This document shows positions 40,309-49,020 of a stretch of 64,000 nucleotides of DNA, piece after piece. A program made the translations under genes and the position numbers. The notes under the pieces were generated by a model. That model saw only the letters and a program-made list of their open reading frames with translations, was not told the origin of the DNA and did not search any database. How positions within the stretch are numbered: position 1 is the first letter of the stretch; the number at the start of each line of letters is the position of its first letter. The DNA comes from Dehalococcoidia bacterium (GTDB lineage Bacteria > Chloroflexota > Dehalococcoidia > SM23-28-2): the NCBI GenBank assembly GCA_030615765.1, contig JAUWYP010000005.1, positions 1-64,000 of the forward strand, read 5' to 3'.

Positions 40309-41421
40309 CTATGCTAGAAGCCCCTTCGCTGCCTCGCTGGCCAGCTTGAGGTAGAGCAGGTCCTCGTCGCTGCCTGTGGTCTCGACAACCTTCTTCAGCC
40401 CTCTTTTCTTTTTCAGAAGGGAGGCCTCTTTGAGATGGGCGAGATTCTGCTCTGGCAGTGGGGACGTCTCGATGACCCCCTTGGCTTGGGCCGCTTCCAC
40501 CAGCTCTCTGCCGGTATCGCTCCTGGTGATGAGCGTGTTCCAGCCCTCGACCCCTTCGGCAGCGCCCACTGAGATGTCGGCGAATTCCGCCGTCATGTCG
40601 ATACAGACATCGCAGGTCGGCCTGACGAAGGGGCGTACCTCGTCCAGAGAGATGTCAATACGGCTGGAGTCGGTGAAGACCTGGAAGAGGTTGGCCGGAG
40701 GAGGAGGGATATCGAACTTGACTATCTGCCTGAGGGGCACTTTGTCCTCAAGGAAGCGGGCAAGCTCCTCGTAGCGAAGGGCCCAGGTGCAGAAGAGGCC
40801 GATGACCAGCTTCAGCTTGTCGATGTTGTTATGGTTCTCCAGCGGTGAGGCCCTCATCTTGGCCAGGGCTAGCGCCTGACAGGGGATTGCCACCACGCCG
40901 ATGCTCTGGACGTCCGATTCTGACTCCCGGTTAAACGCCGCTAGGGTGGGGGCGGCCACGAAGTTCGACCGGGCGCAGTCGCGGACCTGGGCCGTGTTGC
41001 AGGCCAGGGTGCCGCTGGGCAGTATGTTCTCATCGCTGGCAGTGAGGACCGCCGAGTCGATCAGCCCTTGGTCGAGGGCGAAGGAGGCGAGGGCCGTGAC
41101 GGTTCCCCCAAACTGGGCCTTGGACCTGACGACTTCGTCCCCGGCCCGGGCCAGCACAATCTCTTGCACTGTACCCAGTTCGTCAGCCGGGTAGGGGACG
41201 CCGAACACGGTCTGGCTAAGCAGGTCAAGGTCCAGCGAGGTGCGAGGGCAAAAGACGTAGCAGCGTCCCTGGCGCAGATCGCACTCGTCCAGGGCAACGA
41301 TCCTGCCCCGGTAGGCGACCAGGTAGGGGCACATGCCGACGCAGGCGCCGCAGAGAGTGCAAAGGTCTCGGGCCAGCACCTCGCTTTGGAGCTCGCGGCA
41401 ACCCTTTACCTCTAGGCCCAT
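40309..41421 (-). CDS. FrhB-like (coenzyme F420 hydrogenase/dehydrogenase beta) iron-sulfur protein
   Basis: A 370-residue protein. N-terminal ferredoxin-like cluster CTLCGACVGMCP, then the FrhB N and C domains: KAQFGGTVTALASFALDQGLID, GVVAIPCQALALAKM, IGLFCTWALRYEEL, RPTCDVCIDMTAEFADISVG. Family members carry FAD and move electrons between F420 (or other carriers) and ferredoxin. Being the first gene of the ior operon, it likely takes electrons from IorAB-reduced ferredoxin. ATG 41421 follows GGGAGCAAGAA. Confidence 0.82.
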   Translation of the reverse strand: MGLEVKGCRELQSEVLARDLCTLCGACVGMCPYLVAYRGRIVALDECDLRQGRCYVFCPRTSLDLDLLSQTVFGVPYPADELGTVQEIVLARAGDEVVRSKAQFGGTVTALASFALDQGLIDSAVLTASDENILPSGTLACNTAQVRDCARSNFVAAPTLAAFNRESESDVQSIGVVAIPCQALALAKMRASPLENHNNIDKLKLVIGLFCTWALRYEELARFLEDKVPLRQIVKFDIPPPPANLFQVFTDSSRIDISLDEVRPFVRPTCDVCIDMTAEFADISVGAAEGVEGWNTLITRSDTGRELVEAAQAKGVIETSPLPEQNLAHLKEASLLKKKRGLKKVVETTGSDEDLLYLKLASEAAKGLLA

Positions 41422-41501
41422 TTCTTGCTCCCTTCCATCGTTGCTTGGAATACCGGCAAGGCCCGACGATGGGACCCCGGCCTGCGTGAGCTACCAAGGA
41501 G

Positions 41502-41507
41502 ATTATA
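41502..41507 (-). promoter_or_regulatory. Candidate -10 box of the frhB-like/ior operon
   Basis: Perfect TATAAT on the minus strand 80 bases before the FrhB-like ATG; the hexamer TTCCTG 17 bases upstream is a poor -35. Confidence 0.4.
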
Positions 41508-41630
41508 TACTGTCGACTGCGTCTCAGGAAGCGATATCCTCCGGGCTGGCGGGCGGCCTTGCTCTTCTTACATCCCCAAGGCGGGTGGATGGAAGGCGCC
41601 AGCGCGTCGTGCCCGCGCTCAGTTGCCCGG

Positions 41631-41664
41631 AAAGGAGAAGAGCACCCACGGACGCTCTTCTCCT
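41631..41664 (-). terminator. Terminator-like hairpin after the binding-lipoprotein gene
   Basis: AGGAGAAGAGC (41633-41643) and GCTCTTCTCCT (41654-41664) form a perfect 11-bp stem; on the minus strand it is followed by a short TTT. It lies 15 bases after the stop of the lipoprotein gene (41680) and before the ior promoter. Confidence 0.6.
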
Positions 41665-41679
41665 CCCAAGGGTTGCCCT

Positions 41680-42951
41680 CTAGTCACTGAAGGAGATCAC
41701 CTCGCCGAAGTACTCCCACTTGCCATCGTGAGCCCTCAGCATCCTCATGGCCTCGATGCCCAAGTGGTCTGTCGGGCTGAGAGTCATGGTGATACCCGGC
41801 AAGCTGAGGTCGAGTTGGTAGTCCTTAAAGGAGTGGACGGCGTCCATCAGGCCCTCTCGTGTCAGGTTGTCACAGGTCCTGCGCAGGGCCTCGACGGTCA
41901 ATTCCGCCGCCTCTTGGCCGGCTATGGTGAAGTTACCGGGGAGAGAGTCACTATACTTCTTCATGATCCGGTGGTGCTCGGCTATCGCCGGGTCGTCAGT
42001 CCAGTGCGACAGCTTGTTGGCCTGAAGAGTGATGACCCCCTCCATGAGCTCCGGCGAGGCATACTGGAACATCATGGGGTCAGAATTGACGTAGCCCATG
42101 AAGAACTGGGCATCCCAGCCCAGGCGGTCGGCCTCCCGGACGAGCTGAGCACACGTCGGTGGGATACAAGCGCCAACGACCACCTCGGCGCCAGCGTCCT
42201 TCATATTGCTGACCTGGGACCGGATGCTCACGGCGGTGAGCTCATAGCCTTGCTCGGACACCAGCTCGTTCTTGTTGGGGTCGAGGCCGTTCTTTAGACC
42301 GTTCAGTTCGTCCCTGCCGTAGTCGTCGTTCTGGTAGATGATGCCGACCTTCTTGCCGGGCATATTCTCGGAGATGTACTTGCCGACGATCGTCGCCTCG
42401 ACATAGTAGTCCGGCACGACGGCGACCGACCAGGGGTGCTTTTCGGGCTCAGCAGCCCACTTGTGGGCCCCCGACATGATCCACAGGTCAGGCACCCCTT
42501 TTTCGTTGAGGTCCTCCCAGACGGCCGAGTGGGCGGCCGTCCCCATGCCGGCGATGATGGCGAAGACCTTGTCGCGCTCCAGCAGCTTCTTGGTTGCCTC
42601 GACTGCTCCGGCCGGGAGGAAGTGATCGTCCTCCGTCTTGAAAACGATCTGGCGGCCGCAGACGCCCCCTTCCTCCGCATTGACGTAGTCGAAGTAGGCT
42701 TTGAGGCCAGCGATGATGGGGGCGTACGCCGCCCCATAGGTGCCGCTAAGGGCGCAGTGGCTGCCGAGGATTATCTCTGTGTCGGTAATGCCGGGGACCT
42801 CCGTCACCTGCGTGGGGGTGTCAGTGACGGCGGCGGTAGGAGTGCCAGTGGGGGTTTCCTCTTCTTCCTCCTCCTCGCAGGCCACTGTCAGCACCAGCAG
42901 CAGCGCTGCTAGGGCGAGGAAGATCAGCCAGAACCTGCCTAGCTTCCGCAC
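41680..42951 (-). CDS. Branched-chain amino acid-type ABC substrate-binding lipoprotein
   Basis: About 423 residues. A signal peptide with lipobox LTVAC is followed by a Glu/Thr-rich tether and a Peripla_BP_6 domain (ITDTEIILGSHCALSGTYG, IIAGMGTAAHSAVWEDLN, KKVGIIYQNDDYGRDEL). The start given is the GTG at 42951 (MRKLGRFWL type n-region, AAGGAGG 11 bases upstream). ATG 43017 would add 22 residues without RBS; the frame stays open to 43629, overlapping the aminotransferase gene, and this extension is rejected. No cognate permease genes nearby. Confidence 0.8.
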   Translation of the reverse strand: MRKLGRFWLIFLALAALLLVLTVACEEEEEEETPTGTPTAAVTDTPTQVTEVPGITDTEIILGSHCALSGTYGAAYAPIIAGLKAYFDYVNAEEGGVCGRQIVFKTEDDHFLPAGAVEATKKLLERDKVFAIIAGMGTAAHSAVWEDLNEKGVPDLWIMSGAHKWAAEPEKHPWSVAVVPDYYVEATIVGKYISENMPGKKVGIIYQNDDYGRDELNGLKNGLDPNKNELVSEQGYELTAVSIRSQVSNMKDAGAEVVVGACIPPTCAQLVREADRLGWDAQFFMGYVNSDPMMFQYASPELMEGVITLQANKLSHWTDDPAIAEHHRIMKKYSDSLPGNFTIAGQEAAELTVEALRRTCDNLTREGLMDAVHSFKDYQLDLSLPGITMTLSPTDHLGIEAMRMLRAHDGKWEYFGEVISFSD

Positions 42952-43042
42952 GGCTGCATCAGCCTCCTTCTTTGAATATTTCGTGCCTGTTGCCCATGGT
43001 CGGGTGGTTGTCGTCATGCTGGACGATCGGGGCAGCCCCATC

Positions 43043-44209
43043 CTACGCGCAAGCGCGAGGGTTGGCAAGGAGGGAGGCGATCTCGCGGATGACGGCCTCG
43101 CATTCGGCGTCGCTGTTGTAGAAGTGGGGGGCGATGCGGATGCCGATGCCGGGGCGGTAGTCGATGAGGAAGCCGCGCTGGATAAGGGCCTCTGAAATGG
43201 CCGAGGCGTGGGGGCAGTCCACGGCCACGGTGCCGCCGCGCTGCTCGGGGTCGCGGGGGGTGTTGATGGTGAGGCCGTCCTCCAGGGCGAGGGCGATGAG
43301 GAGAGAGGTCTGGCGGAGGGACTTCTGCCGGATGGCATCGACGCCCACCTGGGTGACAATGCGGACGCCCTCGCGGGCGGCGTAGAGGGCGGGGATGGAG
43401 GGGGTGCCGCCCAGGAAGCGGTAGGCATTGTCGGCCAAGTCGATGGGGCCCTCGGCGAAGGCGAAGGGGTCGCGGTGGGAGAGCCAACCGGTGTCGGTGG
43501 GCCGGAGCTGAGGGATGAGGGAGGGTTTGACGTAGACGAAGGCGGCGCCGGGACCGCCGCAGAGCCACTTGAGGCAGGCGCCGAAGAGGACATCCACATC
43601 GGCTTCGCGGACGTCGAAGGGGAGGACACCGACGGAGTGGAAGGCGTCGAGGAAAACCAGGGCGCCGCATTCGTGGGCGCGGCGGACGAGGGGCTCCAGG
43701 GGGATGCGGTAGGAGCTGCCGTAGAAGACGTGGGACAGGGCTACGACGCGGGTACGAGGAGAGATGCGGTCGATGAGCTGTTCGACGGGCGGGTGGACGG
43801 GATCGTCGCCGCGGACGACGATGGGCCGGGCGCCGCGGCGGGCCTGCTCGAGCCAGAAGTGGTGGATGGTGGGGAAGTCGTACTGGCAGAGGAGGACCTC
43901 GGGGCGCTGGGGTGGGAAGTCAAGGGCGGAGGCGAGGATGGCCTGGAGGATGGAGACGTTCTGGTGGAGGATGACGCTGCCGGGGGGCGCGCCGAAGAGT
44001 CGGCCGATCTCATCACCGAAGCGCCCCACCTCTGGGAGCCAGTGGTGCCAGGCGGCGACACCCTCGGTGGCCCATTCGTCGGTGTACTGACGGAGGGCAT
44101 CGTAGGCGGCGCGGGGCATAGCGCCCAGGGAGTTGGAGACGAGGTAGGTGCAGCGCTGGAGGATGGGGAACTCGTCGCGCCAGCGGAGGAGGGGGTCGTC
44201 ACCGGTCAT
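43043..44209 (-). CDS. Class V aminotransferase-fold PLP enzyme, kynureninase-like
   Basis: A 388-residue fold-type I PLP enzyme. YLVSNSLGAMPRAAYDAL at the start, FLDAFHSVGVLPFDV with the cofactor-binding Asp, and FGACLKWLCGGPGAAFVYV with the Schiff-base Lys follow the kynureninase/isopenicillin N epimerase pattern. With a kynureninase role it would cleave kynurenine, fitting the aryl-pyruvate oxidising operon close by, but the similarity is not specific enough to name it. ATG 44209 chosen; a GTG lies three codons upstream. Composition is very GC-rich. Confidence 0.75.
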   Translation of the reverse strand: MTGDDPLLRWRDEFPILQRCTYLVSNSLGAMPRAAYDALRQYTDEWATEGVAAWHHWLPEVGRFGDEIGRLFGAPPGSVILHQNVSILQAILASALDFPPQRPEVLLCQYDFPTIHHFWLEQARRGARPIVVRGDDPVHPPVEQLIDRISPRTRVVALSHVFYGSSYRIPLEPLVRRAHECGALVFLDAFHSVGVLPFDVREADVDVLFGACLKWLCGGPGAAFVYVKPSLIPQLRPTDTGWLSHRDPFAFAEGPIDLADNAYRFLGGTPSIPALYAAREGVRIVTQVGVDAIRQKSLRQTSLLIALALEDGLTINTPRDPEQRGGTVAVDCPHASAISEALIQRGFLIDYRPGIGIRIAPHFYNSDAECEAVIREIASLLANPRACA

Positions 44210-44310
44210 GGTAGCCACAGGCTAACACAGACAGGAATTCTGTGCCGATTCAGGGCGCGCGAATAGACACGCCTACGGCCTGCTGTCCAAGATAGTCCGC
44301 GGGCTCGTTG

Positions 44311-44805
44311 CTAGCCCGGCATCTGTCCTCTAAGCATGGAGACGTTCTGGTCGCCCAGGGGAGTAATCAGCTCGAAGATAATTCCGCCATGCCGGCGGGT
44401 ATCCAGGTAGGCGTAGGCTTGGCGGAACGGATCGATCTGGAGCACCTTGAACCCCATGGCTTCGGCCTGCTCCAGCTTGGCTGCGAAGTCCTTAACGAAA
44501 AAGCCCAGGTGGTGGAGACCCTCCCCGTGCTTACGCAGGAACTCGAGGTGCAAGCTGTCGCCCTCGAGGATCTGGATCAGTTCGAGCTCGACCTGGCCGA
44601 GGGTGGCAAAGGCCAGGCGGGCCTTTATGAATTTCTCCTCGCCGCGGTCCCAGACATTGGGCGCTCCCACCTCCCTGACATCCCACGGGCCCAGCCCGAA
44701 GGCCGACTCGTAAAAGGCTATGGTGCGGTCAACGTCTTCCACCACCACTCCGATTTGGCCCACGCCGGGCAACTGGAGCTGCTGTTTCACATCGTCTGCT
44801 GTCAT
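44311..44805 (-). CDS. VOC (glyoxalase/methylmalonyl-CoA epimerase-like) protein
   Basis: A 164-residue protein with two VOC half-modules: GVGQIGVVVEDVDRTIAFYESAFGLGPWD and LHHLGFFVKDFAAKLEQAEAMGF, ending GIIFELITP. The His in VGQIGVVV position is replaced (Gln), while His in LHHLGF and Glu in FELITP are present, so the metal site is not fully classical. AAAGGAGG is 6 bases before the ATG. Next gene on the strand, upstream by 35 bases from the stop of the LLM gene, is in the reverse order: LLM gene follows it at lower coordinates only if separate; here the LLM gene lies upstream and likely shares the transcript. Confidence 0.8.
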   Translation of the reverse strand: MTADDVKQQLQLPGVGQIGVVVEDVDRTIAFYESAFGLGPWDVREVGAPNVWDRGEEKFIKARLAFATLGQVELELIQILEGDSLHLEFLRKHGEGLHHLGFFVKDFAAKLEQAEAMGFKVLQIDPFRQAYAYLDTRRHGGIIFELITPLGDQNVSMLRGQMPG

Positions 44806-44840
44806 CGCAAACCTCCTTTTTCTTCGTCTGGCCGGTGGTC

Positions 44841-45683
44841 TCAAGCGAAGCTGTTCGCCATCTCTGCATAGCTATCCAGGAGGGGGAGAACCTTGTCTGC
44901 CGGGGCGGGCGGGAGCCAGAAGACGCAACGCTCCACCCCTAGGTCGGCGTAGTGCTGGATGACCTCGGGCCGGGACGGCGCGCCGTAGATGGAGACCGGG
45001 ATGGGCCCGCGACCGGCCTCGGTCGCCAGGCGGTTGAGCTCTGGGATCAGCTCGGACAGGGGCCTCTGGAGAACTACGGGAATGGGTATCCAGCCGTCGC
45101 CGTACTCCACCACCCGCTGAAAGGCGTGGGGTCCGTCGCCTGCCAGGAGGATCGGCGGGTGAGGCTTCTGGACGGGCTTCGGCCACGACCAGATGGGGTC
45201 GAAGTTGACGAACCGGCCGTGGAACTCGGCCTCGTCCTGGGTCCAGATCGCCTTCATGGCGAGGACCTGTTCCCGCATCAGCTTCCAGCGCTGGGGCGGG
45301 TTGGTGCCATGGTTCTCCATCTCTTCGAGGTTCCAGCCGGCGCCGATGCCGAACAGGAACCGCCCGCCGGAGATGAGGTCCAGGCTGGCTACCTCCTTCG
45401 CCAGCGTGATGGGGTCGCGCTCGATCAGCAGACAGACGCCCGTGCCGATGAGGAGGTGCTCTGTGGCCGTGGCCGCGGCGCTAAGGGCTACGAAGGGGTC
45501 CAGGGTGTGGGAGTACTCCTGCGGCAGCTCAGCGCCGCTTGGCCAGGGGGTGCGACGGCTGGTGGGAATGTGGGTGTGCTCCGGGACGAAGAGCGACTCG
45601 AAGCCGCGCTCCTCCGCGGCTCTGGCGATCTCTGCGGGACCGATGGAGTAGTCGGTGAGGAATATCGTGACGCCGAACTTCAT
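44841..45683 (-). CDS. LLM-class F420-dependent oxidoreductase
   Basis: A 280-residue luciferase-like (bacterial luciferase TIM barrel) protein. MKFGVTIFLTDYSIGPAEIARAAEERGFESLFVPEHTHIP, GTGVCLLIERDPITLAKEVASLDLISGGRFLFGIGAGW and KPHPPILLAGDG are typical for the F420-dependent subgroup (Rv2161c-like). It should move hydride between F420 and an unknown substrate. ATG 45683 has AGGAGG 6 bases upstream; the open frame above it to 46004 is non-coding in character. VOC gene follows 35 bases downstream. Confidence 0.87.
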   Translation of the reverse strand: MKFGVTIFLTDYSIGPAEIARAAEERGFESLFVPEHTHIPTSRRTPWPSGAELPQEYSHTLDPFVALSAAATATEHLLIGTGVCLLIERDPITLAKEVASLDLISGGRFLFGIGAGWNLEEMENHGTNPPQRWKLMREQVLAMKAIWTQDEAEFHGRFVNFDPIWSWPKPVQKPHPPILLAGDGPHAFQRVVEYGDGWIPIPVVLQRPLSELIPELNRLATEAGRGPIPVSIYGAPSRPEVIQHYADLGVERCVFWLPPAPADKVLPLLDSYAEMANSFA

Positions 45684-45913
45684 AGACTTCCTCCTGATCT
45701 GGCGAAGGGTAGTGCGTGCCGGGGAAGGGTGACGCGCGCTGAGGACATAGGAAGATGCGGTGAGCGGTGGAACTCGAGCCCGGGGTCCTCTGCCTGGAAA
45801 GCGAGCATTTGGATCAAAAGTAGCAGACTCGGGCCTAATTGTTAAGGCCTCAGACTGGGAATCTTCAGGGAAGGCGTGAGGGAAACGGGCGCGTGGGGTG
45901 TCAGGTGTGACCG

Positions 45914-47193
45914 TCAGTGGATAGGGAGCTCCACCGTGACGGTGGTACCAGTGCCGGGGCAGCTGTCGACCCGTATCGAGCCGCGATGGCCCTCCACGAT
46001 CCACTTGGCGATCGCCAGCCCCAGACCAGCTCCTGCCTCCGCCCGGGAGCGCGCCTTGTCCGCTCGGTAGAAGCGGTCGAAGATGTGGGGGAGGGTCTCC
46101 GGCGGGATGCCGCTGCCCGAGTCCCTGACCCGCACCACGGCCTTGCTGCCTTCTGCCTCCAGCGTCAGCCCTACTGTTCCCGGTGCGTCGGTGAACTTGA
46201 TGGCGCGTTGTCCAGCAGAATGAGCAGAAGCTCCCTCAGGCGCACCTCATCCCCTCTGATCCGGACCGGCCCGTCGACCTGGACGTCCAGCTGAAGCCCC
46301 TTGTTGTCCGCCAGCACTCTCACCTGCTTGCCCACGTCTTCCACCAAGTCGTCGAGGGCAACTTCCGTGAAGGTGAAGGGCGTTTTCCCAGCGTCGGCCC
46401 TTGCCAGGGTCAGCATCTGGCTGACCAAGGTGCCCAGCGCGTCGGTCTCCCGAATGATGTCGTCCAGGGCAGGCATGTTGGCGCGAACGGGTTTCCCCCG
46501 GTGGCGCTGCAGGAGCTCAGCGTTGGCCCGGATCAGCGATAGAGGCGTGCGCAGCTCGTGGGAGGCATCGGCCACGAAGGCCCGCTGGCGCTCCATGGCG
46601 TCGCCTATGGGGCGGAGGGCCCGGCCGGCGAGGAAGAAGCCGCCGACGAGGGCGAGGGCGAGCCCGGCACCACCGCCGCCGCCGAGAATGAATATCAGCC
46701 GGCGCAGGGCCTCCGTCTCCGGCTCTATGCTCCTGCCCACCTCCAGAACCACCCTGGGCGCCTGGGGACCATCTATGGGCACCACGTACACCCGCAGGTC
46801 CTCGCCGGTGGACGAGTCCGTGTTCTCGAAAGTGGGGTCGCCGGTCAGGGCCTTCTCGATTGCTTCCTGACTTGCCAGTCCGCTGGGGTCGACGTTGGGC
46901 GTGCCCGCCACCAGCTCGCCGTCGCGGTCGACCAGGGCGTAGAAGTAGCCGCTGGCGGTGAAAGCGGGCCCCACGATGACGGTCGCCGGAGGCTGCTGGG
47001 GTCGACCCTGCTGGTGGAGCCTCGGGACCAGCAGGCGTATCTCGGTGGTGGCGCGGGAGCGCAGGCTATCGTCGACGGCGTCGAAGAGGACGGCGCGAGC
47101 GGTGAAGAAAACAGCGACGCCGATCACGCTCAGGATCAGGGCCAGCACAGCCACGAACGAGATGGTCAGGCGCCAGCGTGTGGAGGTAAACAT
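45914..47193 (-). pseudogene. Sensor histidine kinase broken by a frameshift
   Basis: Two frames together make one OmpR-partner kinase. The first (47193-46171) holds a membrane helix (about 10-33), an extracytoplasmic sensor part, a second helix (about 173-195), and HisKA with His222 in FVADASHELRTPLSLIRANAELL; it goes out of frame just after LDNA (residue 330) in the N box. The second (ending 45914) continues with VVRVRDSGSGIPPETLPHIFDRFYRADKAR, then GAGLGLAIAKWIVEGHRG. At 46202-46206 GCGCC stands where GCC is expected, a likely duplicated GC. As it stands the kinase lacks its ATP-binding domain. Could be real decay or a sequence error. Confidence 0.8.
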
Positions 47194-47195
47194 GA

Positions 47196-47867
47196 CTATC
47201 GACCAAGGACGTAGCCCACGCCCCGGATGGTGCCGATGAGCTTGTTGGGGTGCCCCTTGTCGACCTTACGCCGGAGGTAGGAAACGTAGACATCCACCAG
47301 ATTGGAATCCGGCGCGTGCTCGTAGCCCCAGAGATGATCCAGGATCTGCGTGCGGGTGACCACGCGCCCCTCGTTGCGCATGAGGAACTCGAGCAGGGCG
47401 AACTCCTTGGGGCTAAGCTCGATGACCCGGCCAGCCCGTTCCGCCCGTCGTCGGTTCATGTCCAGCACCAGGTCACCGGTCTGGACCCGTTCAGGCTCCC
47501 GGGCCTGGACACGGCGGCGGCCCAGGGCGCGCAAGCGGGCCAGGAGCTCCTGGAAGGCGAAGGGCTTGGTGAGGTAATCATCGGCGCCGGCGTCCAGCCC
47601 CCGCACGCGGTCCTGCACGTCGTCGAGGGCGGTGAGCAGAAGGATGGGCGTGTCCACGCGGTTCCTGCGCAGCGATTGACAGACCTCGATGCCGTTGAGC
47701 CCCGGCAACAGGATGTCGAGGGCAATGACGTCGTGCGAGCCCTCCATTGCTATGGCCAGCCCCTCCTCGCCGTCGTAGGCCAGGTCCACCGTGTGCCCTT
47801 CCTCCTCCAGGACACGTCTTATCACTCGAGCCAGCCGTTGTTCGTCCTCTACCACCAGTACGTACAT
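47196..47867 (-). CDS. OmpR/PhoB-family response regulator
   Basis: A 223-residue two-domain regulator. Receiver with acidic pocket VVEDE, phospho-acceptor Asp51 in VIALDILLPGLNG, Thr/Lys LLTALDD and YLTKPFAFQEL; C-terminal winged helix with ELSPKEFALLEFLMRNEGRVVTRTQILDHLWG and VDVYVSYLRRKVDKG. Two bases separate its stop from the kinase start. Start ATG 47867 uses AGGTG; a GTG lies two codons upstream. With the kinase broken, its phosphorylation source is unsure. Confidence 0.92.
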   Translation of the reverse strand: MYVLVVEDEQRLARVIRRVLEEEGHTVDLAYDGEEGLAIAMEGSHDVIALDILLPGLNGIEVCQSLRRNRVDTPILLLTALDDVQDRVRGLDAGADDYLTKPFAFQELLARLRALGRRRVQAREPERVQTGDLVLDMNRRRAERAGRVIELSPKEFALLEFLMRNEGRVVTRTQILDHLWGYEHAPDSNLVDVYVSYLRRKVDKGHPNKLIGTIRGVGYVLGR

Positions 47868-47907
47868 GTTCACCTGTCCCTGCTATGTCTATTGTAGACG
47901 AAAAACA

Positions 47908-47924
47908 TTAAAGAAACCTTAAAG
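47908..47924. promoter_or_regulatory. PhoB-box-like direct repeat between regulator and divergent gene
   Basis: TTAAAG occurs at 47908 and again at 47919, an 11-base period that is usual for tandem OmpR/PhoB-type binding. A further near-palindrome ATTAAGAGACTCTAAT is at 47940-47955. It lies in the shared control region of the regulator (minus) and the 48066 gene (plus). Confidence 0.5.
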
Positions 47925-48065
47925 ACATTGTGGCCCAGTATTAAGAGACTCTAATGCTCTTTCAATGTGGCGTTAAGGTCGGTGCGCTAACCTGGGTAGT
48001 GGAAGTGGTCTGTAGGGATGGAGGAGCCCCAGGGTCTCCTTCAGGTGGACAAAGGAGGGTACAGC

Positions 48066-48758
48066 ATGAGAAGGATTCTGATAGCGGCGCTGGCCATCGT
48101 GCTTGTTGGCGCGGCGGTCATCGGCGGCGGCATCGGCCTGGCGGTGGGCCAAGGCGACGACACCCCGATCGAGAGCTTCTTGGGCCGAGTTGCTGAGAAG
48201 CTGGGCATCGGTGAGGACGAACTGCGCTCAGCTATGACCGAGGCCGAGCAGGATATCATCGATGAGCGGGTGGCCGAGGGCACGCTCACCGCCGAGCAAG
48301 GCGAGCGCCTGAGAGAGCGCATCGAGGAGAAGGGCCTGCTGGGCCCGCGCGGTGGCCCGCTCGGCGGGCCGGCCGAGGGCGATCGCATTCGCGGCCGCTT
48401 CTGCGATGGCGTCTTCGACTGCATCCGCGAGCGCGCACACGACCACGTGCGCGACCAGGATAAGCGGCTCCCGATGGAGGCAGCAGCGACGGTGCTGGGC
48501 ATGGAGCCAGAGGCGCTCCTGAGCGAGCTGCAAGAGGGCAAGACGTTGGCCCAGGTCGCTGAGGAGAGCATGTCGGTGGACGAGTTTACGGTTGCCCTGT
48601 TGGCTCAGGTGCAGCAGGAGCTGGATGCACTGGTGACCGACGGCAAGCTCACCGAGGAGCAGGCCGATGCTATCTTCGAGCGCGTGGAGGAGAACATCGA
48701 GCGCATCGTGAATGCCCAGCCGGGCGCTCTCGCCCACCACTGTCGCGGCGGGAGGTAA
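48066..48758 (+). CDS. Secreted or membrane-anchored helical protein
   Basis: A 230-residue protein with a signal/anchor helix (about 5-29), then helical segments with two or three copies of the motif GxLTxEQxxxxxxRxEE (EGTLTAEQGERLRERIEEK near 80 and DGKLTEEQADAIFERVEEN near 205) and an MEAAATVLGMEPEALLSELQEGKTLAQVAEE part, as in small envelope-stress proteins of Firmicutes and Chloroflexi (DUF2680-like). GGAGGG stands 6 bases before the ATG. Divergent from the response regulator, so a likely target of it. Confidence 0.7.
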   Translation: MRRILIAALAIVLVGAAVIGGGIGLAVGQGDDTPIESFLGRVAEKLGIGEDELRSAMTEAEQDIIDERVAEGTLTAEQGERLRERIEEKGLLGPRGGPLGGPAEGDRIRGRFCDGVFDCIRERAHDHVRDQDKRLPMEAAATVLGMEPEALLSELQEGKTLAQVAEESMSVDEFTVALLAQVQQELDALVTDGKLTEEQADAIFERVEENIERIVNAQPGALAHHCRGGR

Positions 48759-48775
48759 GCGGGCCCATGAGTTGC

Positions 48776-48816
48776 GAGGGCTGCCGGATCAGGAAAGCAG
48801 ACGACCGGCAGCCCTC
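48776..48816 (+). terminator. Strong hairpin after the helical protein gene
   Basis: GAGGGCTGCCGG (48776-48787) pairs perfectly with CCGGCAGCCCTC (48805-48816), 17 bases after the stop. No T tract follows, so termination is probable but not certain. Confidence 0.45.
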
Positions 48817-49020
48817 GGCGTTCTGCTGCTGATCTGCGGCAGGCTCAGGTTGCCGCCACAATCGTGTGCTCGGCAGCATTATCGACCACTCAATTGAGTG
48901 CGACGATGATGTCTGTTTGACAGAAGAACGCCCCCAAGCCATCATATAGCTACGTGAATCTATGCTGTGCGGCAGGTCGGCACAGTTGCATTATCTTCAC
49001 AGGCAAGGAGCCGAGTACTT

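Noticed and set aside
41631-41664. Reading the 11-bp hairpin as a mobile-element end or regulator site.
   Set aside because: Its place right after a stop codon and the T run on the minus strand make a terminator the simpler explanation.
42952-43629. Long extension of the binding-lipoprotein frame.
   Set aside because: Runs antisense-like through the aminotransferase gene with Ser/Pro/Ala shadow composition and would bury the signal peptide.
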